Assembly: GCA_003024175.1 (NCBI GenBank)
Contig: MDYQ01000539.1
Location: 27,011 to 91,010, forward strand
Origin: Planoprotostelium fungivorum
Taxonomy: Eukaryota > Evosea > Variosea > Cavosteliida > Cavosteliaceae
Length of the DNA: 64,000 bases
Reading direction: 5' to 3'
Every line of letters starts with the position of its first letter. Positions within the stretch are counted from its first letter, which is position 1. The translations under genes were made by a program, and so were the position numbers. This document shows, in pieces, positions 37,247-48,565 of the stretch. Below the pieces are notes generated by a model. That model did not search any database and was not told the origin of the DNA. It saw nothing but the letters and a program-made list of their open reading frames with translations.

Positions 37247-37861
37247 TTAGTGACTTAGTTGAAAGGGCAACATCACATCGGTGACGGTCTGTCTTCGTCT
37301 TTGCAAAGAGACGTTTGATGCCACTAATGATGAGGTCGATCGCACGAGGTAATAAGGGCACGTTATATGATTCTTGTGGGACCGACACTGTATAGCTACT
37401 CTTGAATGATTCACGTGTGAATCCATCTGCACGATACAATCTTCTTCATATTGAGTGACCCTTAACGGCTGAGTATCTGATGGCAAGATTGTTTCGTGCA
37501 GATGGCTGCTAGCTCTTGTCCGATCTACGTGTGGACCCATTGATGACCACCCCTTGATATGGGTCATCACCTCGTCTATGATTTTCTCGTATAGTGTCTG
37601 GATGGTCTCTCTATTGGCAAGGTTCCTGCGATTATTCGTGTCGATGATCTCTGGAACCATCTCATGATTGTGTACTTCGGGCTCTTGAGCTGAATGACGC
37701 GCTCCTGGCATCTTGGATGACCCTGGTGAAGGGTTTTCAGTATATCCGGCCCTTCTTCTATCAGTGTTCTCCATCATTTCACTCAGCAAGTGATGTTTAG
37801 CCGTTTTTGGTTTGTCTCGCATGCGAATCAGAACATGCAAAATCACACGACGATTGAACAA
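37247..37861 (-). CDS. Hypothetical protein, weakly supported
   Basis: An uninterrupted frame of 204 codons, unusually long for non-coding sequence here. It contains NRRNLANRETIQTLYEKIID, then EVMTHIKGWSSMGPHVDRTR and SSHLHETILPSDTQPLRV, which look coding. From about 37430 downward a different minus-strand frame looks better (RESFKSSYTVSVPQESYN, then LPRAIDLIISGIKRLFAK), so an intron or frameshift may lie near 37440. I could not find a clean junction. No family is recognised, and the annotated end may be wrong. Confidence 0.35.
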   Translation of the reverse strand: MFNRRVILHVLIRMRDKPKTAKHHLLSEMMENTDRRRAGYTENPSPGSSKMPGARHSAQEPEVHNHEMVPEIIDTNNRRNLANRETIQTLYEKIIDEVMTHIKGWSSMGPHVDRTRASSHLHETILPSDTQPLRVTQYEEDCIVQMDSHVNHSRVAIQCRSHKNHITCPYYLVRSTSSLVASNVSLQRRRQTVTDVMLPFQLSH

Positions 37862-38132
37862 TACAATACCTGGCGTCTCCCTTCAACCCACTCTCGCAAA
37901 CGAACCATTGGCAGCGTAAGACCAATTCAAATGCATGCACACAGAAGACTCATCTTTCAATTTGGTGGCTCGGCTTCACCCAATTTGTGTGCGATGATTT
38001 CCAACCAGCGAAAGTAGATATGATAAATGTAAAAGTGCTCTTTATATGGGGTGTAGTTGTTTGTGGTGGTTTTCCGAAGCGACTTTTAAAGAAAGAGAGA
38101 AACCAGCAGGCACAAAGCGGGCGGTTTAGAAG

Positions 38133-38976
<844 letters not shown>

Positions 38977-38986
38977 ATCCGTTTAT

Positions 38987-41727
38987 TCAATAGATTCTGT
39001 ATGCAACACTGTGTCTAGTGTCGCAGTTACGTCTTGGGTTGTGCCGGTCCTGCCTCTCGCCCCGCAGGTTGTTTGTGATCTCCTCCATCCTTTCCTCTTC
39101 TCTCCTCTCCTTCTTCCTTCTGTCTCTCTTCAGTCTCTCCCTCTTCCCCGTCCTCACCTCTCTCTCTTCCTTCTGTTTCTTCTCTCTCATCACTCGGGCT
39201 CCGTACTTGTGAACGAGATTGGGCACCTGCGGAGATCAATGAGTATTCTCCTTCTCCTCCTCACCTGGATCCGCCTGGGTGAGCTCTTTTCGTTGTGATG
39301 GATGACCATCATTTCCGTGTAGGCTGCCTCGAGGTGCTTGACGAAGAGGTGGGTGTCGAACAGTGGATTGTCCATTCGTCTCTCTTGCAGCTCTCGCTTC
39401 ACCCTCTGCATTTCCTTCTTCTCCGTTCCAAATTTGACGGCCAGCTCGATGTATTCTTTCGAGCTGTTGGCGATCCTGCAAAGGTGAGATTACATGATGA
39501 CACTGACTCACCCGTGATGATTGCCTGACGTGCGAGCAAAAGAGCCAGCTGCTCTGGCGGCCATCGTTTGCAGCGGCTTCGTAACAATTGGGATGGCTGA
39601 TTGGATCAGAGAGGAAGATCAACATCCTCACCTCCCCACAGCATATCACCTGACGTGGAGTGTCCGTTGTAGAGAGGTACCTGTCATGTTCAGTGTAGAT
39701 CAGAGGATATACATACATCGAGGAACAGATCGCAGATGGACTTGGATGTGACGTGATCCATTCCACCACCCTTCTGGAAGATGATGGAATACCACTCGTT
39801 CGTCTCACTGGGGCCTCCTTCTGGGTGCATCCTGTCTACGTCATCTCCTCTTCTTCCTCTCCTCATCTCACCGAATCCCCTTGTAATACGACGCTTGCTT
39901 TTGTGCATTCTTACGAGAGTTCTCATTGTAATACTTTAAGATCAAGGTGGAATTGGGTGTCTGCTGCACGATGTTCATCCTTCAGAGGGTGAGAGAGGAT
40001 CGATATGGAGGACTCACCAATCACTGAAAATATAAGGGTCCATTCTATAGTTGTTGGCGTGGTTACAGAAGAAGAATGGTCGATCGTGGACGGTGTCCTT
40101 CGGGATGGGAGTGTGAAACATACTCTGAGTGATGGCTGGAACTGGTCCTGGCTCCTTGTAATATTGTTTGTGGTCGAAGATATGGTAACTGTGGGGCATG
40201 GCCACCAGCTTCTCTGTTCATGTTCAATCGCGAGATAGGATCACTGTGGTTCCACTGAACGATGATCACCTGCATAAAATTCCTCGTACTGTGGAGGTAC
40301 AGCGAACGAATCACCGATGATGTAGTCATAGTACTTGGATCCTGTGGTGGAGGCAAGCCCTGTGCAGATGAACACGAGCGAGAAGAATGAAGAGGATACC
40401 CAACCAAGCCACTGATATGGGAGCAGGACGCAATCCAAAAACGTCCATTCGAGCGTGAGCCGTGAAGAGACCGATGTCGACCAAGATGTCGATCTGATCA
40501 TCGTTGATTCTGCACAAACGTCAGTCGAGAAGAAGAGTGGGACGACCTCTTAGCGGCCTTGTATGTGTCTGGCTCGTGCAGATCGATCAAGTGATCGGCC
40601 TCTGCTTTGATCTTCTTGTAGATGTCACTGTTGGGTCCCGACTTATCGTAAGTGCTGTAGACGAAGGTCTCGAATCTCTCCTTGTCGTGAAATCCAAACA
40701 TGCTGCGGATCACAATTCCAACTGCATGTTGACGAATATCAGGTCTGCCGAGATTCAGCTTGATATGGATTCGATATTGCTCACGATACATATCCCACAC
40801 GGATCTTTCTCTTGCCATCCCAAGTGGGGAGTGGGAGCTTATTGCCCTTGAGATACTGTTCATATCAAAGTCCATACGATGTGAGATAGCACTGCACTTA
40901 CGGATGAAGCGTACATGGACAGACGATCTGTGAAACCCTTGGCGATGAGATAGATCTCTCTGGCTGTGAACGGATAATGCAGTGCGGAGAATGGGTTCAT
41001 CGGAACATTCTTTCCTCTTTCGATCAGATCGTAGCATTCTGTCAAATCTCATTCATCCTTCTTCACTCCTCCTCTCACCTTCCATAATCTCATTGATGAT
41101 GCCCGAGAATCCCTCCATGTTATTGAATTTTCTCTTCAGACTGGCCATTGACATCAGAGTGTGAAGACTCTTCTTGTGTTTGTATGTCGCACGTAGGAAA
41201 TACCTGCTGGTATGAATGCATTTCTTCCATCACCGAGTGCTCACTGCGCTTGTACTTCGTCTTCCATCTTTTCAAACCCATTTGCAGCAAGTTGAGCCCA
41301 TCTCGGTTCCCCTGGATTCAATTCGTACGCATTCTTGAACCATTCGGCTGAGTTCCTTGATCGTGTTGGTTTTCGCTTCGTCATCTCACTCACTTCCAAT
41401 CTTCTCGATCGAAGTAGTATCCCCCCTTCTGTCCGTTCAATTGATCTGACTTGGGATACTTGGCCAATCCTTGGTCCAAGCTCTTCAATGCATCCGCCCA
41501 TCTTTTCTCTCTCTTTGCGACATCTGCTTTTCTCACGAACTCGTTGATCTCCTGTTCAATTCAGAATCCTCTCTCGTCTTCTCACTCACTCTATTCTCTT
41601 CTTCACTGAAACGGTGAACCTTTGCTGCGATCTCTTTGTCTAGCTTCTCTTGTCTGAGGATTTCCTCTTGTTGGCTTCGATTCAGAAAATGTTGGAGACC
41701 ATCCCTGTGTCGATTAAATTGCATCAC
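38987..41727 (-). CDS. OGT: O-GlcNAc transferase (GT41 family)
   Basis: OGT transfers GlcNAc from UDP-GlcNAc to Ser/Thr of nuclear and cytosolic proteins. The N-terminal part (MQFNRHRDGLQHFLNRSQQE, a coiled segment) is followed by TPR-like helices (REKRWADALKSLDQGLAKYP, then EWFKNAYELNPGEP). The catalytic region has the family's blocks: KRKIRVGYVSRAI-type start, SMFGFHDKERFETFVYSTYD, DILVDIGLFTAHARMDVFGL, RPAPISVAWLGY, HSYHIFDHKQYYKEPG, PLYNGHST|SGDMLWG (the UDP-binding GH.T), IPIVTKPLQTMAARAAGSFA, and SPLFNT-like NPLFDTHLFVKHLEAAYTEM. About 14 introns are present. After the core comes a long K/R/E-rich tail (EERMEEITNNLRGERQDRHN) ending at 38987. Its short TPR region, compared with about 12 TPRs in animals, is notable. 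Confidence 0.9.
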
Positions 41728-42144
41728 CCAAAAAGTAATCTACTCTAAATCATTTGTTATAAGAGGTTTGGGTCCGGATACCTGATAATGTTAGACCAAT
41801 TCTAGGTTCATTCGCAAACAATCACCTTCGACATCTTGGGATCTTGAAGGAAATAGAGTGATGTTAAGCAATACAACGACACTATGATGATGAAATTGCA
41901 GAAATTCCGATCCCTCCATGTCCTTCGACTCCTCCTGGAACCTCAATTAGATCTCCTCTTAATGAGGAATCACCTCTGTTCGCGTGATATAGACTCAGAA
42001 GAAAGGGGTGAATTCATTTACGATTGTGAATACACCTTCCGTGAAGTGCCCTCTGCCAGAGCGGCCCAATAGTCCCAACTAGTCAGCAGTTACCGTTGTA
42101 GAGCGCCGGATGGGAAAAAATCCGTTAATCAGCATCGTGATCAC
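41728..42144. other. Divergent intergenic region between OGT and METTL15
   Basis: About 415 bp between two divergent starts, so it should contain both promoters. A Pro-rich open stretch on the plus strand near 41896-41985 (EIPIPPCPSTPPGTSIRSPL) looks coding-like but has no start, end or recognised family. Nothing else is seen. Confidence 0.35.
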
Positions 42145-44753
42145 ATGATGATCAAATGCAGAAGTATCTTGGGGAGTTTTGCTCTTAGGAATTCTCTAAC
42201 GAATCACCTTGTTAGTCCTGGGACATTATATCGGTTTGCTTCAGGTGGCAAAGGGAAGAACAATTACCAAAACAAACTCAAGAGAAGACCTGTAAAGCAA
42301 GCACATGTCGTCTGGAGGGAAGAACCAAAAAAAACAGAGGAGGAGCAGGTTCAAGAAGAGGAGGAGGTTTCCACCTTGCCAGTGGTACGGCCAATTCTCA
42401 GAGAGGTGAATTGTGTGAGTGTAACAAGATCTGATCATCTGCAGTCCAAACTACAAGGACACAAGCCAGTATTGTTGAAGCAGGTGAGTGGTTAAGCTGA
42501 GCGAAAATGAATAAGGTAGATGAAGAAAATAGGTATTGGAATATATAACACCTAGCTCAGTCGATGAACGATACCGACCAAGAAAGAAGAGGGTCAACAG
42601 CGACTTGATCAAGTTGGATGAAAGGAGTACGAATTTCTATCATCATCTGCGTCTGATTGATCAATAGCATTGAATGGGTCACATCTGTTCATCGATTGCA
42701 CTTTCGGTCTTGGAGGTCACACTCGTGAGATCCTCAAAAGGTAATTTGATGATTCAGAATCGAGCTCACTCGGCACTCGATAGCTTTCCCAATAGTAAAA
42801 TCATCGCCATCGATCGAGATCCTATGGTGCTTCCAGCTGCCGAGGAGGTGGATGAATTGATCGCCTTTCTATCTCACACGATATAGTTAATCAACGAATA
42901 CCCTCATCGTTTCTATTTCATCCTCGGTAAGTTTGCTCAAGTGCTGAAAGACATCCATTCGTTCATTCATCTGAGGAGGGGGAGAATCGAACACGATCCG
43001 AATCAACGACTGTACAGTGAATACGATCCTCTTCTCGTGCGAAGGTTGCATAAGTCTCTCTTTAATGGTGAGATCCCCAGACGTCAAGTGCTGAGAGAGG
43101 CAGGTGAATGGAAGAAAGGAGACGAAAAGGGAAGATTCCTCGTGGATGGAATCTTGATGGATCTGGGAGTGTCCTCACCTCAGGTGATGTCACCTGATGT
43201 GTGAGGCTGACTGATACAGCTGGACATTCCATCCAGGGGGTTTTCCTTTCGTAGTGACAACGATGGACCATTAGACATGCGGATGGAATCACCCACTGAT
43301 GCAATGGATCTCCTTGCTCTGTTTCCTCACCTCAAAGTGAGTTGTATGATCACCTGTTCATGAGTCAAGTGAGGATAGGATAGAGAAGAATATAGAGAGA
43401 TTGCAGCAGAGAGGGAGGCCAGAATAGCAGCGGAGGAAGCAGCCAAACTACAAGCCGAGGACAAGGCCAAGATCAAAGAGTTACTGATGTCTACCGAATC
43501 AAGTGAGAAGACGAAGAGCGACAGAGGGTAAAGAATATCAGGTATGGAAGATGTACCAATGGGAGAAATACCCCAAATACCTGAAGGTGAGGAATATAAG
43601 ATCAAAGAGAAAGAGGAATAGAAGATGATAGGGCGCAGGAGGGGAGTGGGTGGCAATTGATGATGAAGAAGAATGGGAAGAAGGGGAGGAGGAGGGATTC
43701 AAAGGACAGACAGTGAATGTATCGATGAGATGAGGGATGGGCGACTGAAGACGTGCAGAAGGAATACAAGTTAGATCCTAGGTACGGGATATCTGCGTTT
43801 GACCTTGTCAACGGAATGGCAGAGAATGAACTTTTCTCCCTTTTCCGAGCTCTTGGAGAAGAAAAGTTGGCTGCAAGACTAGCCTCTCGCATATGCAAGG
43901 TGCCCTATTCATCATGACAAAGTTGACATTGTGTTAGAAACGAGAGGAGAAGGCCATATCGAGTACAAAAGAGTTGGCTGAGATATGTCGGCTCGCGTAC
44001 TCATCCAAATATAACACGACTTCCCGTACCGACCCAGCAGCAAAGATCTTTCAGGCACTGCGTATGAGTGTCAATGATGAAGTATGAACACTCGATCTTC
44101 TCTGACTCATTTCTTTTCAGCTCGGTCAATTAGAACTTGGCCTTCGCAGTGCAGAGAAAGTGAGCGATACCGTGACGAAGTGAAACTAATCTTCATAGTT
44201 GCTGGCTCCCAATGGACGATTAGTTGGTAGAGGTTAATGCATAATGACATACTCACCTGATCAGTTATATCTTTTCACTCCCTAGAAGACCGTTTGGTGA
44301 AACACTTTCTATACAAGTGTGCCAATGAAAAAAGTGTGTACGCATCAATATCACTGCTCACAAATGACAGCTGGAGATGAACAGAGGAGAGAAAGCATAG
44401 AAAACTATAAGAGAGATCAGAAATCCTACAAAGAGCTCACCCGATACGGATCACTGTGAGTGAAAACGATCTTTATAGTGACAGTCGATGCAGGGTGGGA
44501 GAAGTAAGAACCGAGCGACTAAATGTACCGGCGTCGCTGAAGTTACTGACGAAGGGAATTGTCTCTCCTACAGAGGAGGAGGTGATGACCGGTACATCGC
44601 ATTGTCTGACGGTGATAGGCCAAGGAGAACCCGAGGTGTCGAAGCTCGAGGCTGAGAGCGGCAGCAAGGTCAACAGCCCCTCCTCGTGGAGATGAATTCA
44701 CTGCACCGACACTGTTCAATCTGGAAATGATTTCCAAGGGAGCTGAAAGATAA
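42145..44753 (+). CDS. METTL15: Mitochondrial 16S/12S rRNA m4C methyltransferase (RsmH/MraW, METTL15-like)
   Basis: RsmH-type enzymes N4-methylate a cytidine in the decoding centre of the small rRNA; METTL15 is the mitochondrial form. The N-terminus (MMIKCRSILGSFALRNSLTN) is presequence-like. Family motifs in order are: HKPVLLKQ, LFIDCTFGLGGHTREIL (SAM site), KIIAIDRDP, DGILMDLGVSSPQLDIPSRG, FSFRSDNDGPLDMRM, ARLASRI, KIFQALRMSVNDELGQLELG, ISFHSLEDRLVKHFL, and the C-terminal NPRCRSSRLRA. A K/E-rich insertion (about 43390-43700) interrupts the core after the PTDAMDLLALFPH region. About 14 introns. The TAA at 44751-44753 lies only six bases from the stop codon of the convergent HSP10 gene. Confidence 0.92.
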
Positions 44754-44759
44754 AGTCGT

Positions 44760-45114
44760 TTATTTGTTCGACTCAAGCTCTACGATGCCCAAGATGTCCT
44801 CCTCCCTGACCATGTTGTACTCTTGTTCGTTGATTTTCACTGTTTGCTCCCAGCCTGCGAGCATCACGAGATCCCCCTTCTTTACAGACATCGTGGCAAA
44901 TGAGCCATCATCCTTGCGTCTTCCATTTCCAACTTCAACGACAGTTCCCCAGTTGACTTTCTGTTGGACTGTGTCTGGAAGAATAATTCCACCAAGACTC
45001 TGCTTGTGGGGCTGTGCTTTCTGTACTAAAACTCGATCGAAAAGAGGTTTCAAAGTTCTGATGCGGGCGGCCTGGAGGAACGTCAGGTAAGGACCGAGGA
45101 TAACACCTCACCAT
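44760..45114 (-). CDS. HSPE1: Mitochondrial co-chaperonin HSP10 (GroES/CPN10)
   Basis: HSP10 caps the HSP60 chaperonin in the mitochondrial matrix. The sequence LKPLFDRVLVQKAQPHKQSL, then GGIILPD (the mobile loop IIL), VVEVGNG, KKGDLVMLAGW and EEDILGIVE is typical; the protein is about 104 residues. The initiator ATG (45112-45114) stands alone in exon 1: the intron 45072-45111 begins directly after it, and exon 2 opens with AARIRTLKPL. No other ATG lies in the open frame until the one within exon 2 that would skip this leader. The gene is convergent with METTL15 and nearly abuts it. Confidence 0.93.
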
Positions 45115-45260
45115 GAGTGATGCGAGTGATGCGAATCAAGAACGATCACAGTTGCAATAACGTCATCTACAACGATCGTTGGCGGTTCTGCTTTTTTTTC
45201 TCGTTTTTTCAACGAGATGATCTCAGACGACGAAGACGAGAGAGTTTGGGTGAATACTAC

Positions 45261-46387
45261 ATGATCACTGATTATGACCAAATACAGGCCCATGAGGCCG
45301 ATTCAGAAATGGTTGAAGAGTATAGCAAAGACACACTAAAGAAGCATTTGCAATTAAGAGGCATGAACACTACTGGCCAAAGAAAGAGGTCTGAATGCCT
45401 CTCATTTGATCAACTTGGCTGAATTTAACAGTTATTGGAACGTCTTAAAATAGTATTGATTCCTGAGATGGAGTTTGAGAATCTGGCTCCTAATGTATAA
45501 TACACTTCAAATTACCAAATCCCTAACATTATGCAGGATGTTGAAGCCTTGGATGCACAGCCTGATGGTGACATTGGTACAGTTAATCAGATCGTCGGGA
45601 TCAATTTGGAGTCTGATGAGGCATACCCTATTCTATATCAGATGAAATTAGAGAGATTACAGCTACAATCTGCTTTGGAGGGGAAGAGCTTCCAGACACC
45701 CTCTGATGGTGTCTTTGCGGAGGTGATTATTAATTTTTAGAGGTTCTGACTTAAAAACAAGTCTGATTCTACTTTTGAAGGCGCTGAGATCGACCTGTGG
45801 GATTATATAGATGATTGTGTAGAAGGGTACCGTGATGATATCCCAGATGTCCGATGGAAACAGAGAACAGTATGTAACATTTCCTTGAGTATAGATTGAT
45901 AGCAAATAGTTGAACAATCGAGAGTTGGTCATGTTCTCCTCTGTGGAAGATTTTACATACCAAGAGTTGATTACTTTGATGAAGGTCCCAGCGGAAAGAG
46001 CAAAGATATACGAAGAGATAACTTGTAGGAATGGAGAGGATATAGAGATTGATCCTGAGGATCAATTGATAATTGCTGTGCCTCATCTAACACTCATATA
46101 TGATCGTGGAGGTCACATATTACTATCTGGCAAAGCTGAGCAAAGGTGCTGAATTCACTCTCATAATCTCTCAGTAAATGACCTTAATTAGAGGAAGATA
46201 TATATATGAAAGCAAAAAGACGTATTTCTATCATGTGTTTAGAATGGTACAAAATCTCAACATCAAGATACCTAGCCTTCTCACACTGATTGAGTTTGAC
46301 AACAAAGATGACGCTGAGAAATGGGACTTGGAAGACAAGCAGTCTATCCGTTGCAAGATTGATCATGAAGCTAGAAAAGAATTATAA
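45261..46387 (+). CDS. SAP-domain protein of unknown function
   Basis: Six exons join in phase across introns of about 36-45 nt. Near the N-terminus is a SAP-like motif, a DNA-binding helix-turn-helix (YSKDTLKKHLQLRGMNTTGQ, then RK|LLERLKI). The remainder is acidic and not recognised: DVEALDAQPDGDIGTVNQIV, then EGAEIDLWDYIDDCVEGYRD, LVMFSSVEDFTYQELITLMK, and LTLIYDRGGHILLSGKAEQR, ending ADEKWDLEDKQ-like and HEARKEL. The start at 45261 was chosen because the open frame's earlier ATG at 45117 collides with the HSP10 start codon. About 330 residues. SAP proteins often bind chromatin or matrix-attachment DNA, but no further role can be claimed. Confidence 0.6.
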
Positions 46388-46802
46388 ACATGCTCATTCT
46401 CTTGATGCAGATAAATGAGGTATTATTTATTTATATTCTTGTAATTTAACGTGGAAACGTAAGAATGAAACGAGATCGGAACCTGAGGCAACAGGTCCTA
46501 TGACTTGCGTGCTGCGATGATAACCGTTTCATTTGGAGAGAATAATGGTGTTTTTGCTCTGTGTTGAGAAGGATCCGATCGTTTTGAGGAGATCTATAAT
46601 CTATAATCTATGTACACCAGATCCGAGCGTTTGGATCAATTTATGACAGAACCACACACAGCTGATGAGGTGGACACTGAGCCTTTGAAGTGCATGGCCT
46701 CCTCCGAAGGGTGCTGGTTTAAAGGGAAAGGAGGTCGAAAAGCCGTCGGAACGTCAAACTGAACCCAACGGCTGAGATATATATTTATAATTCGAGAGGA
46801 CG
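46388..46802. other. Intergenic region upstream of GATA factor
   Basis: About 415 bp, moderately AT-rich near 46410-46480. It holds the presumed promoter and 5' untranslated region of the GATA gene. No coding exon or repeat is recognised. Confidence 0.4.
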
Positions 46803-48310
46803 ATGGACAAGAAGTCTGGGGACTCAGGGAGTGATTCTCCTGTGACGAGGTCATCTTCTTTTGGCCCGAACAGTCCCTCCAACAAACATGAAGTCCTCGA
46901 TCTGGAAGATAAACAAGAACAAGGAAACATGAACCTACCAATATCATTCAATGGCGCATCTAACGGCGTCGGAATGTATGGAGCGAACTTAAACGGCGGC
47001 ATTGTACAAAATCCATTTATCAATTCTTACCTTGGAATGGGAAACGAATACATGATGGACCCGACGAGAGCCCAGCATAGGAACTCTTTCGACGCCTTGG
47101 CAGAATTCAACATCTACCGAATGCAGCAGCAACAGATGGCACTTCAACAACAACAGATGCAACAGCCGACCAATCCGCTCATGTTTCGAAATGATAAGAT
47201 AGACAACAACGGAAGATTGGGGGGTGGTGTCTCTAGTGAGGCCTATCAGATACTTTTAGAGAAGGAGAACCGTTGGGGCGAGGTAAATCACTGGGAAGAG
47301 AGGAACATCTAACATGCTATGAGGTCCGCAAGTATAGCGAACTCATCAGAAGATTTGCAACTGAGGCGGCCAACATAGAGATCACCAAGGAGAACTATTA
47401 CGACCTATACAATATGGCTGTACGTTTGTTACGTTCAGTGGACTCACTAGATCCCGACAAGATGGTGGGGGCCAACATCGTCGCCCAGAGGAAGGCCTCG
47501 GAAGTAGGACTACCAGGAGCCGGACTCATCCCTGGAATGAGCTCAGCCAATTCGGCCATAGCCATGGGGCTGCAGCAAGCCGATCTCGAGTTCCTTCAGG
47601 CAAGAAAAAGTTTCGATCTGTACTACGGCAGTCGATCCAATTCGGTGGACAATAGCTTCCTCAACCCGAACATGCCCCTACCCAAGTACTCCGCCGATTA
47701 TTCCTTCTTATACAATCTACCCGGTGGATTTCAAGCACAGAGCAACTTCATGAACCCGCTGAATGCTCCGGTTCTTCCTGCAGACGTCAACCCGCTGGTG
47801 AAGGCAGAGCCTCAGCCCATGGCCCCTCAGAAGCAGACCCAGGGCACTCCTGTAAATCCAACACCGCGAGAGCAACAGAGAATGGTGGACAACAGCGGAG
47901 GGGAGGGTGGAACACCCAATACGAACGAAGAAGGGGAAGATGGAAGGACGACAAAGAGGGTGAGGGCGTTGATAGAGAAGGAAGGTAATCCAGGACAGAG
48001 ACGGAGGAGACAAGTTTACGCATCGAGAAGGAATCTGCACTGTCATTGGTGTGGTGTCACAGAGACCCCTGAGTGGAGGAGAGGTCCCGCTGGGGATCAC
48101 ACGTGCGTATGACAGTGGATGCAATCTCTGATCAGCGACAGACTGTGCAATGCGTGCGGTCTCCATCATGCCAAGTCGTTGAAGAAGAAGAAGAAGGATC
48201 AAGAGGGAAGGAAGCACTCCATCGACTATATACTAACGGCGCAACAACAACAAGGCCAATCGATGAATCAACAAGTCCCTGTAGCAGCAGTCAATGAATC
48301 AAGTATGTAG
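46803..48310 (+). CDS. GATA-type zinc-finger transcription factor
   Basis: A long N-terminal region rich in N, Q, S and P (QQQQMALQQQQMQQPTNP) has no recognised domain except helical stretches (KYSELIRRFATEAANIEITK, then YYDLYNMAVRLLRSVDSLD). Near the C-terminus is one GATA finger: CHWCGVTETPEWRRGPAGDH then T|LCNACGLHHAKS, giving C-x2-C-x18-C-x2-C, followed by a basic tail KKKKKDQEGRKHS. The 18-residue loop is the fungal, plant and Dictyostelium type. An intron near 48103-48141 splits the finger; without it a stop interrupts. A second intron is near 47283-47323. Two Gln-rich runs flank it, including TAQQQQGQSMNQQ. It should bind (A/T)GATA(A/G) sites; targets are unknown. Confidence 0.9.
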
Positions 48311-48565
48311 AGGTTATATGTCAATCATGTATGTACAATGGACATCATCTATGTCACTGAAGCAAGTGGACTGGAGGGCAGAACAGACTGAGTATGGGAT
48401 AAATTGTCTTGATCATGTTGTCTTCCTCTTGTTGGAGACTAAGCGGGCCACTTGTAGTTATACCTATTATCCCTCACCACACAGTCGCGTATGTCGCTGG
48501 TACATTCAAGGTGCTTTATAAGCCAGATACACTTGGTGATAGATGTGTGACCCAGTTGTTTATCT

